From Sindora glabra (taxonomy: Eukaryota; Streptophyta; Magnoliopsida; Fabales; Fabaceae), in the NCBI GenBank assembly GCA_020226215.1, contig CM035230.1, positions 62,001 through 126,000 of the forward strand: a DNA stretch of 64,000 nucleotides. The letters run 5' to 3'. Each line of letters opens with the position of its first letter. The stretch's first letter is position 1. The position numbers and the translations under genes were made by a program. Positions 1 through 12,254 of this stretch are shown one piece after another. Below the pieces are notes generated by a model. That model did no database searches and was not told the DNA's origin. It worked only from the letters and a program-made list of their open reading frames with translations.

Positions 1-512
1 TAATGGGTCTTTCCCTCTCTCTCCTTACATCTATCATCAATTTATCCCACTAAGTAATAGCATAATCAAAGAATGTTGTAATAGCAAACTTCATCTTCTT
101 TTCCTCCAAATAATTGTGGCAATCGAAAATTAACTCCATCTTCTTTTCCCACTCAAAGTAAACTTTTAGATCATTTCTTCCTTGGAATGATAGAATTTTT
201 ATCTTAATATTGTCAAGATTGATATCTATTCTTACTCTTGGCCAATTTCCTTCTTTTCTAACATGCCACCTTTCACCTCTTCTTCTTTCCCCCTCATTTG
301 AGCCATTTGATCTCACTTCCACCCTCAAAATTTTTAACTCTTTCATCTTCTACATGCCTATCATTTTATCTTCTTTCTCCTTCCATCCTTCTAATCCTTT
401 CATTCATGTTAGCAAGTTGCGCATTCAATCTTTCAAAGTGTTAAAACATAACTCTCATAGTGAAATCTAGATTTTCAGGTTGGTGTGTAGAGTTATTACT
501 TCCACCTGTCAT
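1..512 (-). pseudogene. gag: Gypsy-1 gag, 5' part (broken, runs off window)
   Basis: Ty3-gypsy Gag, the structural protein of retrotransposon particles. Reading starts at the minus-strand ATG at 512-510 (MTGGSNNSTHQPE), is stopped within about 25 codons, and resumes after a frame change in a second open stretch (346 to 50). That stretch carries the well-known plant gypsy Gag block IKIKILSFQGRND followed by a W-E-K-K-M-E-L-I-F-D-C-H-N-Y segment. The rest of Gag and all of pol lie beyond the left edge. The leader, PBS and LTR of the same element lie to its right, so orientation and start are consistent. The in-frame stop and the frameshift make this copy non-functional. The family assignment rests on the Gag block and is firm; the exact lineage is not. 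Confidence 0.8.
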
Positions 513-1798
513 CCTTAATGTTTAAACCTATAAGAAAGGTTAAATAAAGAAAGGACCTTACAAAACCACACTTCTCACTTGATTTAGTGGCACTCACACT
601 CATATTTGCACTCTAATTTAGGATTTTACCCTTAAATGAGTTCATATACTCTTACCTTTTCCCACTCCTTTTTGTTCCTTTTCTATGGTCCTTTTGGAAC
701 TAAATAGACACAATCAATAGAAATCCAATAATTGTGGCTATCACTATCTCAAATTGAATGTCAACAAAATGTAACAGTACAATAACAACATGTCAGCATG
801 GAATTAATACAATTGGACTTCAAGAAGGGAAACAATTAATCACATAAAATAATGAAAAGGAGCAATAGAAAAGAAAAAAAATATCAAGAGATGCTAATTT
901 GAGAACTCAAGAAATTGAAAGAGACCATGAACAATTAATTTCAAAATGAGAAGTTCAAAGGTGATTAGAGCATACCAAGAACCAACAATGACTAAAATCA
1001 AACAAGTTTTTTTCTTTTGAATGTGTTTCAATTTGTGTTCAACAATTTAGCACTTTGTTTTTCTTGCCTCTTTTTTGTAAGTTGCCTCTTAATTCACTAA
1101 CTTGGCTTTTCACTTTTGTTTCTTGCTATTTTTTTTTCTTGTCACTTGTTTTTACTTTCTAACTCACAATTACTCAGTACCATTCTTCATTTTGTTCTTG
1201 CATTTGTTTTTACTTCAAACATAAATCACCATGTAGCATATGTTGATTGCAACAATTTTCACACAATTCAAACTTAGTGCTCTTTGCTTTGCTTTAATCA
1301 ATCACTATATTCAATTATAGCACTTTGATGTTGTGCTATTAGAATATGGCAATTGATTATTGCAAGGTGAACTTCTTCACTTTGAACTTTTAATAAACAT
1401 GTTCAATGCACCTTTCATTCACTAGACCAACGTAAATATTTAGACTAATTTTGCACTAAATAATAGGAAAAAAAATAAAACAAATAAGGTGACTAAGTAT
1501 CAAAATAAATTCATACTTACAATTAACTTGGACAATTTATCAAATACATAGAAGGCAGAAATGAAAAGCAATTCAAGTTTGAAAGAAAACTAAATCAAAA
1601 CACATGAATTTAAGACAAACTAAATTAGAAATGAAATAGATAATAAAACAAAATTAGAAAGGGTAGAAATGAAAAATAAAGATACAAATGTGGTGAACAA
1701 TGGCATGAATAGTGCGGAGAACATTATGATGAATAGTGAATAATGATGTGAATAGTACTGAAAATTAAAGGGAAGTGAAACTTGAATTTGGGAACCTT
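513..1798 (-). other. Gypsy-1 untranslated leader
   Basis: About 1.29 kb between the PBS and the gag ATG. It is AT-rich with no convincing coding sequence. The short open stretch at 1620-1811 (minus) crosses the PBS and is not taken as a gene. Long leaders are usual in this type of plant gypsy element. Confidence 0.6.
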
Positions 1799-1810
1799 GC
1801 TTTGATACCA
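1799..1810 (-). other. Gypsy-1 primer binding site (initiator Met tRNA type)
   Basis: The minus strand reads TGGTATCAAAGC, two bases inside the LTR terminus. This is the standard plant LTR-retrotransposon PBS complementary to the 3' end of initiator methionine tRNA, with one change. It fixes the LTR boundary and the element orientation. Confidence 0.85.
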
Positions 1811-1812
1811 AA

Positions 1813-2513
1813 TGATGTGAAATTATGTTGGATCTATCCTAAATCAGATGCAATCAAAGAAAAAATATGAATGATATTCTCACAATGCTTTAGAAAAGAG
1901 GAAGAAATTGGAAGCAATAAGAGATATTTGACGCCACAAAGGTTGAATTCCCTTTAATAAGTCTTCAAGTTCATACAAGAACTTAGAGAGGAAAACCTCA
2001 TAAGCAATCAGCTTGCTATCTTCTCAAAAATCTAATTGTCTAAATCCTCTTCGTATAAGGAACAAGCCTTCTTATATAGTTCTCTAAAACCCTAATTAAA
2101 ATGGGCTCAAATGACACTATATTAGCCCAAAACTATTTCACTAACCTAAACCTAATAAAGGACCTCTAAATAACTCTTAGTAATATGGTAATATTTTAAA
2201 GTAAAATAGGTCTAAACACATTCAACCTAAATTAAAGCTTAAAATATTTTTTTAAAAAAAACTAACACAAAATAAACACAATTCAAAGGCCTAAATGGCT
2301 GAAGTGGCACCAACTATGATAATGGTTGATGTAGCATTAATGTGGCATATCTCCTTGATGATGTGGTAGTGATATGGATCATAGCTGATGTAGTACCATT
2401 TCCTTGATGATGTGGTACCAACTTGATGATGATGTGACACAATTATAATGCACTTGATTAAGCTCTCCCCATATCCCACTTCTTTATGGTTAACTCTCTT
2501 TAGATTCACATCA
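1813..2513 (-). repeat. Gypsy-1 5' LTR (701 bp)
   Basis: The ends form a 9-bp terminal inverted repeat: TGATGTGAA at 1813-1821 and TTCACATCA at 2505-2513. The PBS follows directly inside. The outer end abuts the copia-1 protease reading frame (ATT at 2514), so the LTR was inserted into that gene. The bases at 2514-2518 (ATTTT) would be one copy of the 5-bp target duplication; the other lies outside the window. The right third carries imperfect repeats of TTGATGATGTGGTA (about 2330-2440). A TATA-like box is at 2071-2080. Confidence 0.85.
2071..2080 (-). promoter_or_regulatory. TATA-like box in gypsy-1 LTR
   Basis: The minus strand reads ACTATATAAG about 260 bp upstream of the LTR/PBS junction, in the expected place for an LTR core promoter. 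Called from sequence and position only. Confidence 0.4.
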
Positions 2514-4628
2514 ATTTTAGACTCAGGTGCCATAAACCACGTGAGCAAGGATCGAGGATCCTACATAGAATACTGTTGATTGTCGAGTCAAAGTAGATGG
2601 CTTTACGTTAGAAATAACACAAGGATTGAGGTCAAGGGCATTGGTATATGCAAATTAGATTTACGTGATAGAAGAACCTTAATCTTACATGATGTACTTT
2701 AATACACTTGATATTTGGTGAAATTTAGTTTCTGTTTATTCCTTACTTCAGTTTGGATTTTTAATTAATTTTCATAATGATGTTGCTAACATTTGTAAGG
2801 ATAATGTACTTTATGGTTTTGACTTTATTTTCGATGGATTTATCATTTTGGATGCTATTGAAAATGCTACTTATGATTGCTTTGTCGCTTTTACTTTCAA
2901 TTTAAATGCTGATATGAACATCTGGCATACTAAACTAGGACATATAAATTGAAATGATTATACAAGCAAAAGAAGGATTGCTAGGTTCAATTTCAAAGTT
3001 AGAGATGTCCTTATGTGAACATTATCTAGCTGGTAAAGCAACCAAAAAATCGTTTGGAAAAGGGAGTAGGGCAAAAATTCTATTACAATTAATTCACTCT
3101 GATATATGTGATCTTTTGACTGTGAAGGCAAGACATGGAGCTTAGTACTTATCACTTTCATTAATGGTTAGTTAACCCACCATCTGGTTGAAAAGCAATT
3201 GGGAACAAGTGGCTTCTTAAAATTAAAAGAAAAGCAAATGGATCAATTGAAAGGTATAAGGCTCGGCTAGTTGTAATGGGTTATACACAATAGGAAGGAA
3301 TAGATTATGAGGATACATTCTCACCTTATTGTATGTTTCAATTCAATAAGGTTGCTCCTAGCCATAATGGCAAATCTAGATTTAGAATTACATCAAATGA
3401 ATGTGAAATTTGCTTTTCTCAATGGAGAATCAGATGAAGAAATCTACATGGAACAACTAGTAGGTTTCATACAAAAGGGGGAAGAAAAGAAAGTTTTTAA
3501 AATCCAAAGGTCCATTTACGAACTCAAACAGTTATCTAGACAATGATATTTGAGGTTTCATCGAGCTATAATCTCATATGACTTCTAAATGATTGAGGAA
3601 GATCATTGTGTTTACATCAAGTGGTCTGAAGGTAATCTTATGATATTATCCTTTTACGTGGATGATATACTATTAGCTAGGAATAATTTAAATTCAATTG
3701 TGGCTATTAAGAAATGACTATCCTTGAATTTCAAGATGAAAGACATGGGTGAAGTAGATTACATTCTTAGAGTTAAAATCTTTAGGGATCATTCCAAGAA
3801 ACTTATTTCTCTTTCTCAAGAAAATTATATATAAAGAATCCTTGAGAAATTCAATATGAAAGATTGCAAACCTATAGATATCCCTGTAAATAAGAGTAAA
3901 CTATTGAGTCAAGAAATGTGCCCTGAAAATGAATATGAGAAGAAATCAATGGAAAGAATACCTTATTCTAGTGTCATTGGTAGTTTGATGTACGCAATGA
4001 TGTGTACTAGACCAAATATTTGCCATGCAGTTGGACTAGTAAGCAAATACTAATCAAACCCCAGACAAAAACATTGGAAAGCTGTCAAGAGAATATTAAG
4101 ATATTTGAAAGGCATAGTTGATTATATGCTATGCTATCAAGGAAATGATTTATGCTTGGTTAGATATTCTGATGCATATCAGGCAGGAGACCTGGATAAA
4201 TGAAAATACACATCAGGATACTTATTCTTACTAAACAATGGCACCATATTATGGTGTAGCAAGAAGCAGACATACATTGCATTGTCAACAATAGAAGTAG
4301 AGTTTGTAGTGTGTTTTGCAGCAGTACAAGAAGCTTTATGACTGAAAAGATTTATAGAATATTTAGGGATTTATGGTGAAAATTCTAACTCCCTCCTGAT
4401 ATACTATGACAGTCAGGTAACTATTGCCTATACAAAGGATCCAAAGTAGCATAACAAGACTGAGCATATTGATACAAAGTATAATTTTATGAGAGAAGCT
4501 ATAATGTAGAAAAGGATCATAATTCAATACATTCCTATGCAAAAGATGATAGCAGATCTCTTTACTAAGTCGATACCTAGAGATGTGTATGTTGAACATG
4601 TAAAATCTTTTGGTATGCGTAGAATGTA
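2514..4628 (+). pseudogene. pol: Copia-1 pol remnant (protease to RNase H)
   Basis: Degraded Ty1-copia polyprotein. In order: protease active site LDSGAINHVSKD (2517-2552); GAG-pre-integrase block NIWHTKLGHIN (about 2917); SCLxGK-like region ending near 3140; then an abrupt jump to the RT start (KAIGNKWLLKIKRK-like, about 3197). RT continues with LDLELHQMNVKFAFLNGE (3379 on) and YVDDILLAR (about 3655). RNase H includes SLMYAMMCTRPNICHAVGL (about 3985) and ends at PRDVYVEHVKSFGMRRM with a stop at 4627. Nearly the whole integrase core, about 350 codons, is missing between about 3160 and 3180. Many stops and frameshifts are present. The left part of the element is displaced by gypsy-1. The motifs place it near the Tork/TNT1-like copias (inference). 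Confidence 0.88.
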
Positions 4629-4777
4629 ATCAAACAATTTTCAAATTGAAATGAATAAAGTATGTTTTATTTAATTGCAAATGTCATAATATGTGTATAA
4701 GTATGCAAATTTCTAGTACATCATATAGGTTGATCAAGTTAGTTCTTTCACATGAACAACCACCTTTGACACTTATG

Positions 4778-4792
4778 AGAAGTGGGCAGAGA
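4778..4792 (+). other. Possible polypurine tract of copia-1
   Basis: The purine-rich run GAGAAGTGGGCAGAG sits about 150 bp after the pol stop and is followed by TG, the expected layout for a polypurine tract and 3' LTR start. The left LTR copy is outside the window, so this cannot be confirmed by comparison. Confidence 0.4.
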
Positions 4793-5550
4793 TGAGATAT
4801 ATGTTCACCAACATAATGATGAGAAATGTTATGTTTTTGATAGAAAAGTAACATAAAATAAAATATGTTGCCTCAACAAGGTAAAGTTAAGATGAGATTC
4901 GAGATTCAAACATGGATCGACTTATGGATTCTCCCACCTTCCACAATACTTATAGCCAGATAATGAATTCTTCAAATACTGACGTCAAAAGGAGTTAAAT
5001 GATGTAGAAGAATTCAGGTTAGGTATTATATGTGCCTAAATGAAAGTCTGTACGGTGATACTAATAAAATTGACATACGCCATTGTGCTATAAAGGAAAC
5101 ATTGTAGCATGTGATTCATACCACATATGCAAAAGAACCACAAATGGGAAGCAAGTCAAAGATCCCTAGTTCATTGTTGCGTGAGTCCCAGAAAAGAAAA
5201 TTATTTTCATAGATACCCTTTGACTTTGAAAATATCATGGAGAAATGATGCAGTATTTGTTACCTTAGTATGTATCTTATGATTATGATATATATAGTCC
5301 AAAAGGTATAATGCTAGGAAGCAGGTGTTTCAAATCAAAGTGATATGTGAGTGAAAGGAAGATTTCCCAACATATACACGATTATGCTAGTGTTTGAGAT
5401 ATGTTTGTTATGAAGTTAATTTTGGTAATATCATAAGCGTGGACACTACGCATATGTAAATGCCAATTTAAGTTTGCAATAAAGCTAATGAGGGATCAGA
5501 TTTGCAAATGAAAAGTGTATATAGGAAAATCTAGGGGATCTGAGGCATAA

Positions 5551-5560
5551 TATAAATATA
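5551..5560 (+). promoter_or_regulatory. TATA-like box in copia-1 3' LTR
   Basis: TATAAATATA on the plus strand inside the putative LTR, upstream of the hairpin. Position suits an LTR promoter. In this AT-rich DNA the motif alone is weak evidence. Confidence 0.3.
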
Positions 5561-5665
5561 TAAAACATAGGGTTGTTTTATGCTGATTCACCTAAGATGA
5601 CATCATGCTTATATGATCACGACAATGCATCGAGTATGAAAACCCAAAAAGAGATTAAGGTTATA

Positions 5666-5740
5666 TGATGTGGCTCATCCCATTATATGTGAGTGGGAAA
5701 TGATGAATATTGGGACACCCATAATGGGTGACCCACATCA
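5666..5740. repeat. 75-bp imperfect hairpin
   Basis: The ends are perfectly inverted (TGATGTGG at 5666-5673, CCACATCA at 5733-5740). The arms continue as an imperfect match (CTCATCCCATTAT against ATAATGGGTGAC) around a short loop. It could be a small foldback element or a structured R region of the copia-1 LTR. Confidence 0.6.
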
Positions 5741-6034
5741 TCATAATTTAAATTGTAAATTTAAATTTAAAAGAAACAAAATCAATTTTTGATTATTGAT
5801 AAAAAAGTAGGTAAAAGAGATAATTACCCATATGAAAAAATAGGGGAGATATCCGCCCATAAGAAAAGAGTGAGAACACAATCAAAAAATTTATTCATAG
5901 AGCAAGAAAACCTTCCCTCTAGAAGTGGTTTTTGGTGAAAGTTGTCATGAATAGAAAGTAAGAGCTCTTAGTGATTCTTGGCTACCATGTGAAATTCTAT
6001 GATCTTGTTTATAGAGTATGGTTCTATTTCATGC

Positions 6035-9000
6035 ATAAAGAAGTTAGCTTAAAAATTATTGACCTGATTAATAAGTTATAAATTAGTTTTTTGAGGTGTT
6101 TCATGCATTAATTTATTAAAAAAATAAATTCTGATTTAATAAATTATTTAAAATAGCTTTTAAATTATAAGTTGCAGCTTCTTCAATTTTTTTAAATTTA
6201 TCTTTATATTTTTTATTAATTTACAATAAATGTCCTTTATAACATAAATCTAAATATTATTTTTTATAAAATATAATTAAATTAATTTTAATATAATTAT
6301 ATCCTAATTTTAAATTATAAATATATAAAAATATGTATGTAAATAATACTGTCATAAAAGGTAACTAATTATATTTTAAGTAATTATAATTTTGTTATAA
6401 ATAATGACAAAATAAAATTATACAAATAAATATATAAGCTCATAAAATATAATTAATTAAATATTATATTTTTATTTTAAATTTCTTAATTATATTAATA
6501 TAATTTAAATTTTAGATAAATATGAATTATTTTAATTATATATCAATTTTTATTAATATATCATTTTAAAATTTCAATTAATTTAATAACTAATTTTGTA
6601 AAATACTTTTTATATGATCAATTAACTTATTAGCTATCAATTATAACTTATCAACTATCAGTTAGTTTATTAGTTACTAATTAACTTATTAGTTATTAAC
6701 TAACTTATGAGTTATTTATATGAAATAAAACCTATATCTAATATCTTAAAATATTCTCACTCATCATATTACATTAGAGTCAATAATGCCTATTAAGAGT
6801 TATAATGTCTCAGTAAACCCTAATAATGACTCCTTAATGCTTATGATTTGTCTTCAAGTTTTTAATTTTTAAATTTCAAATATTCTTAATTAAGTATTTT
6901 TTATTTAAAAATATATCTCTAATTAATATTTGAAATATATTTAATTTATTTAACACTTATTTATTGGATATTCTTAATTTGGAATATATTTTTAATAAAT
7001 ATTTAAAAAATTAAATATTATCCTTATTATATTCTCGATATAATTTAATTTAATAAATTAAATAATTTAAATACTTTCAGATCATTGTCCAGGAGAATAT
7101 TTTACAAATTAGTATCTCGAAAAAAAAATTCCCACTATTTAACTATACCAAGCCACATATATGTGTTTCCATATATTAGTTCAATAATCATTTTTTCAAT
7201 TAATCTAATCCAATAGCAATATATATAGGATTTTGAGCTAATTCAAAATCTTAAAGGTACATATGTAATTGGTTTTCAAATAATCAAATGCTTTAATCAT
7301 TTAAATTTAGTGATCCTTCCATTATAAAACTAAAACAATGCTTTAATTATATACATTTTTATTTTAAAAAAATCCAAATGAATAGGAAGTTTTCTTAAAT
7401 ATTATTAACATGCCACATTAATTCTTTACTTATACTCTTGCATAACAATCAATTAAATTGATGAAATTAATATAATTTATCTTAGTACTTACTTATTTTT
7501 CTAATAATTATTAGTCAAGTTTCTTTTAATTCATTTAAAGTTAAAATGCCTTGGTTTAAAATTTATGATCCAGTACCAAAATTTATTAAAACTATTATAT
7601 CACCAAATTTTATATTGTTATATTACAATTATATTTTTAATAAATATATTAATACTAAATTATATAGTATATTGACCCTCAATTAAATCTCATTTATTTA
7701 TAATTTAAATGTAATTATGTCTATAAAAGCATAATCATATATAACTCAAGATTTAGATTAATGCGTATGAAATTCCATTTATCTTAATAGTAATTATATG
7801 AATTTCATTTATAATCTTATTCAATATACTAAGTACATCTCTAAATTTGATATGACCGAAATAAGTCACATATTTCAAAACTTACAATAACATTAATAAT
7901 GCATTCAACTTTATTAAAACATTGTGAATAACAATTTTATTGATTATAAATAACTTATATTGATATATTCTGTGAATTTATATTATGATTACATGAATAC
8001 ATATTATACTATTAATTAAACTTTTATTCAATTTTTATACAAAATAAGTGTTTAAAAATACTTATAATTATTTATATTAGAAATAAAATAATTTACAAAA
8101 CCATTTGCCTATACGAGCTCATTCTCAATAATTTAAGCATAAGATTTTTTTTTATTTTACCTTTTCTCTCCTTGTGTTGACATGAAGATATTGGTACTAA
8201 GTTATTGAGATTCAAAATCTAATCCTTCATTTATCCTTTACTCACTTTCATCTTTCATTGTCTTGGACCCATTTCTTGCAAGTTGCAATATTGGGTGGGG
8301 GGCTTGGCATCCATGTTTTCTAACCCATGGATGGACAGAAAAGGATGGGAGTGAAAAAAAATAAAGTTATGTACTATTCTTTATTTTATTTGAATGTTAT
8401 GTTTAATAGAGGAAAGGAAACTAGAGTTTATGATTAATTTTCTAAAGTTTTTTATTTTTTAATATTTTATATTCCTTTAAATTAGGGAATTTGAAAGGTT
8501 ATTTATTTAATTTATTATTTTAACTATTATTATTTTTAATTTATATTTATATTTATAGTTTTAATATTTTATTATTATTATTATTATTATTTTCATCAAT
8601 ATAAAAATATTATTTATATATTTTTGAAAGTTATCTAACTTGTAAAAAATATATTTTTTATTTTTATAATAATTAAACCTAATAATTGTGACCCATAATT
8701 ATTTATCCCATGCACATTCATTCTTATTTTGATCCATATATATTAACTTTAAAGCAAATGTGATTTGTGCCATTTTTTACATTATTAAATAAGGGTCATA
8801 TTAAGTTAACTTATGATAATTTTTCCTTAAAACTTTTCAATAATAATTATAACATTATTATATTTTAAATTACCATGTCATTTTTCATAGAAATTTTTTT
8901 AAGAGAAAAATATTTTATAAAAAAATTTTGATAAACATTTTTTGATAAAAATTTTTAATCATAAAAAATTAATTAATAAATTAAAAATTTTAAATAGAAA

Positions 9001-9904
9001 AAATAGTAAAATTAGATGCTAATTAATTATATATTTTAGTTTAATCTCTTGTTGTCTTTCCTTATATAATCTTGAACATCTAGATAAAAGGAAGGGTAGT
9101 TATGATTTAATCCTTAATTCCTCTTCCTTCTATTCTCCCTTATTATCTTTCCTTTCCTTCTTCTTCTATTAACTCCCAACACATCATAAGAGAAAACTAT
9201 CATTCTAGTATAGGCCATTATACTCCCCATACACCTTATCGACAAATTCTTTATTATTTTCCACATTTTCACCTTTATCTTTTGTTGTTGCTGGAAGTAG
9301 GCCAGCATTATAAATTGAGAAATGAAAACTTAGCCTATTTCCTTTTTCTCTCTTTAGCCTTCAGTTACTCCATTACAAAATTAATGGAAGCCAAATGCTA
9401 AGATCAAAATTATTCTAATTTGAAAATTAGGGGATAAAAATAAAATTTCAAATTTTAAAAAGACTAAATGCATCCATATGTATATTAGGATAGTCAAAAT
9501 TGTAATTAAACTTTTTATTTGTTCTTATTACAAGATCTAAGACAAAATTGAATCTTTACCTTCCAACCGTCATTTGACCAAAGCCTCCCCTTGGACTTAT
9601 GCTTATGGGATTTCATTATTAAACACAAAGATCTTTATTAATAGATGTGTGGATTATTTCACATCAAATATTTTGTGTAAATTCATTTTTCCTTAGGCTT
9701 TATTTGTTTTATTGGAAATTATTTTTTGCAAATATAGTTATAAAATATTAAAATGATGACAAAGTATTTTATTTATTTAATGTTAAATATGAAGAATTTG
9801 AAAAATTTTTTTTTTCATATTTCAAAAAAAAATTTGCTTTCCTTTATTTTTAAATTTTTAGGTATTATTTTTTGTCATCAATATAAATAATATATCATTA
9901 TTTC

Positions 9905-9907
<3 letters not shown>
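6035..9907. other. AT-rich non-coding DNA
   Basis: About 3.9 kb with no recognisable gene on either strand. A degenerate run of AACTTATTAG/TTAGTTATTAACT-like words lies at about 6600-6715, of the kind seen in old hAT-type MITEs, but I cannot set its ends. The 64-codon open stretch at 9114-9308 (minus) has no similarity I recognise. Confidence 0.6.

Positions 9908-9951
<44 letters not shown>
9908..9951. repeat. (AT)n microsatellite
   Basis: About 22 uninterrupted AT dinucleotides. Confidence 0.95.
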
Positions 9952-9953
<2 letters not shown>

Positions 9954-10623
9954 AATAATATTTTCCTATATAAAATATTTTTCGATGAAATAAATTGAAT
10001 TTTTGTAAATGGAACCTCACATGGTCGAGCCCCCTCATGGTATCACAAGCTGATGATCCATATAATCATAACATAATCCTTCTTTCAAATATAGTTTCAT
10101 ACTGTGATTATTTAAAAAGGAATGATAATCTTCCCATTTTCATACGGAGATTACCATCGTCTACTACGGAGATTACCGTTGTCTACTTTTTCATTGGATA
10201 AAATATCTATTCCTTTGCTTGTTGAAATGAACTAGACTTGAAGGGTATTTGAGTAATTTCCTAAAAGATAAATTCCTAGAAGCATAAATCAATTTATTGC
10301 AATCCATTGCATCATCTTTCACATCTCGTGTGTACAACTACACCCTCTCCATTTGACAATAGATAAATTTGTAATGATTTTTTATAATTTAGGTACGTTT
10401 AAGTTATTTAGTAAATTTTATTAGCAAACTTGCTTCCTTTTTTAATCTCTCTTTAACATTGTAATTACTGATTATTGTACGAATGATATAAAACAAACCA
10501 ATTAATTTTTTTTACTAAATATTTTTATCTTTCAACAATTATAGAAGGAATAGATTTCTCTATTCAAATGATTTTTAAAATGAATCAAGTTCTTAAATGT
10601 GTTGGAATTCTCTAATGTAGTAT
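9952..10623. other. Non-coding DNA
   Basis: No gene recognised. The 68-codon open stretch at 9995-10201 has no protein features I recognise. It contains a small direct repeat, ACGGAGATTACC, at about 10144 and 10164. Confidence 0.5.
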
Positions 10624-11090
10624 AAAAGGTTGTTTGGTTCGCCTCAATAGTATAAAAAATTCTATTTTCCAGGAAATAGGAAAGAACTGACTTGTTTAGT
10701 TGGCTATTATCTAGTAAAATAGAAGAAATAGGATTTCTTGAAAAGTCTTACTTCCTATAAAACATACAAAATAACTTACTCACCTCTCCCCTAGGTAAGT
10801 TCTATTTCTTGTATTATTTATGGATACAATAACATTATTATCCTAATTAAATTTAATTAATGATGACTAAAATTTATTAATTTATATTATAATAATATTA
10901 AGGATATAATAATCATTTTATTAAAGTTAAACAAAAAATATAGGAAGTTATTTTCTAGGAAATGTTACTTTCTATGTGTCAACCAAACAATTTTATATAC
11001 TTCTCAAAAAATTCATATAGGAAGTTATTTTCTTAGAAGTTCAATCTTCTATACAAAGTTATTTCTTACATGAACTAAATAACTCCTAAG
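10624..11090. mobile_element. Possible hAT-type MITE
   Basis: The left edge reads AAGGTTGTTTGGTTCG and the inverted right edge reads AGGAGTTATTTAGTTCATG, an imperfect terminal inverted repeat. Further inverted words inside (AGGAAATAGGAA and GGAAGTTATTTTCTAGGAAA, AACCAAACAA at 10983) support a small non-autonomous DNA transposon of about 465 bp. No clear 8-bp target duplication is seen, so the class is tentative. Confidence 0.45.
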
Positions 11091-11148
11091 ACATTTAGTC
11101 TTAATTTAATGTAAACAAAAAGTAGGAAAAAGAAATGGCAACATAGAC

Positions 11149-11151
<3 letters not shown>

Positions 11152-11187
<36 letters not shown>
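11152..11187. repeat. (GA)n microsatellite
   Basis: About 18 GA units, plus strand. Confidence 0.95.
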
Positions 11188-11190
<3 letters not shown>

Positions 11191-11366
11191 TGTTTACTAG
11201 AATATAAGCAAATAGCAAGAGATAGAAAAAGAGAAAAAGGTGGAGTTAGATTATTTTACATTAAAATGACAATAGGATAAAGAAATTTATGAGAGAGAAT
11301 AAGTGAAAATTTTATTGGAAGATTCACTCCTTGCATTTATTCAAAAGTCTTTATCAAACATATAAT

Positions 11367-12250
11367 TGATGGAAATTTTTCATGAAAATTTATTCACTGT
11401 TGATCTTGACTTTCAATTGTAATATGATGAGGAGAAAGTAAAATTAATTTTATTAACACAGTATTTCATAAATACTTACCCTTTGTAGAATAAGTTTTCT
11501 CATTAATGTATTGGAGAATCCCTCCTTTAATAGTCTCTCCATCTTTATGCAATAGGATTCATCGATAGAATTGAAACCTAAAACATGAGAGATATGAAGT
11601 AAGGATTCCATATATATATATATTACTTAATCCAGGTTTTAGATCTTATCCATTGCAAGATGTAACCCTCTTTATTGATTTAAGCCTAAGTACTCATATG
11701 CCCATTTAATTATGTCACATTGAGCTTAATTAACAATAATTTTTTTATTAACAAATTATGTATAATCCATAGAAATATTAATAATTTCCTACTTAGACAT
11801 ACATCATTTATTAATAGTGGTTACAGAAAGAATTAATGTTAATACAAAATTGGTACTTTTATACCTATTGGTCTAATTATGATCATAGGTATCTAATAAC
11901 ATAAATACTATATTAGAAGTGATATTAACATCATAATATACTAGACACCCACACCTTGTTAACTAAAACTATCAATATGCATAAAATAAGATTTACATAA
12001 CTTTATGTGATTATTGTAAATCTATACATAGCGAGTTCTAGCATTTACCTAATATGCCTAATAAATATGAGTACAACTATGAAATAAGGTTTAAATATTT
12101 CTATAAATATGTTATGACCAAAATGTGCACAAAAATGACAACATAACATAAAATTTTATTCATAAATCATAAATGATGTTATATATATAAACTCTTATTG
12201 ACCTAAAATATAAAAAGCTTTACATAGACCCATATCATTTATGTTTTCAA
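11367..12250 (-). repeat. Copia-2 3' LTR (right edge uncertain)
   Basis: Positions 11367 to about 11625 are a direct repeat of 16454-16721: both start TGATGGAAATTTTTCATG and keep blocks such as GTATTTCATAAATAC and GTCTCTCCAT, ending in a short TA run. The matching copy lies beyond the copia-2 coding remnant next to a PBS, so these are the two LTRs of one minus-strand element. The part right of 11625 has no partner in the window; the LTR must end before the coding remnant at about 12255. Confidence 0.7.
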
Positions 12251-12254
12251 TAAA

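Larger units (their letters stand above)
4793..6034 (+). repeat. Putative copia-1 3' LTR
   Basis: Inferred from the tract at 4778-4792 to a CA near 6034. It carries a TATA-like box (5551-5560), a 75-bp hairpin (5666-5740), and after these a U5-like segment with purine-rich stretches. No second copy is visible for comparison, so both ends are provisional. Confidence 0.45.

Noticed and set aside
210..470. 86-codon plus-strand open frame
   Set aside because: Antisense to the readable gypsy-1 Gag.
9114..9308. 64-codon minus-strand open frame with basic tail
   Set aside because: Low-complexity pyrimidine-rich DNA on the other strand; no homology recognised and no gene context.
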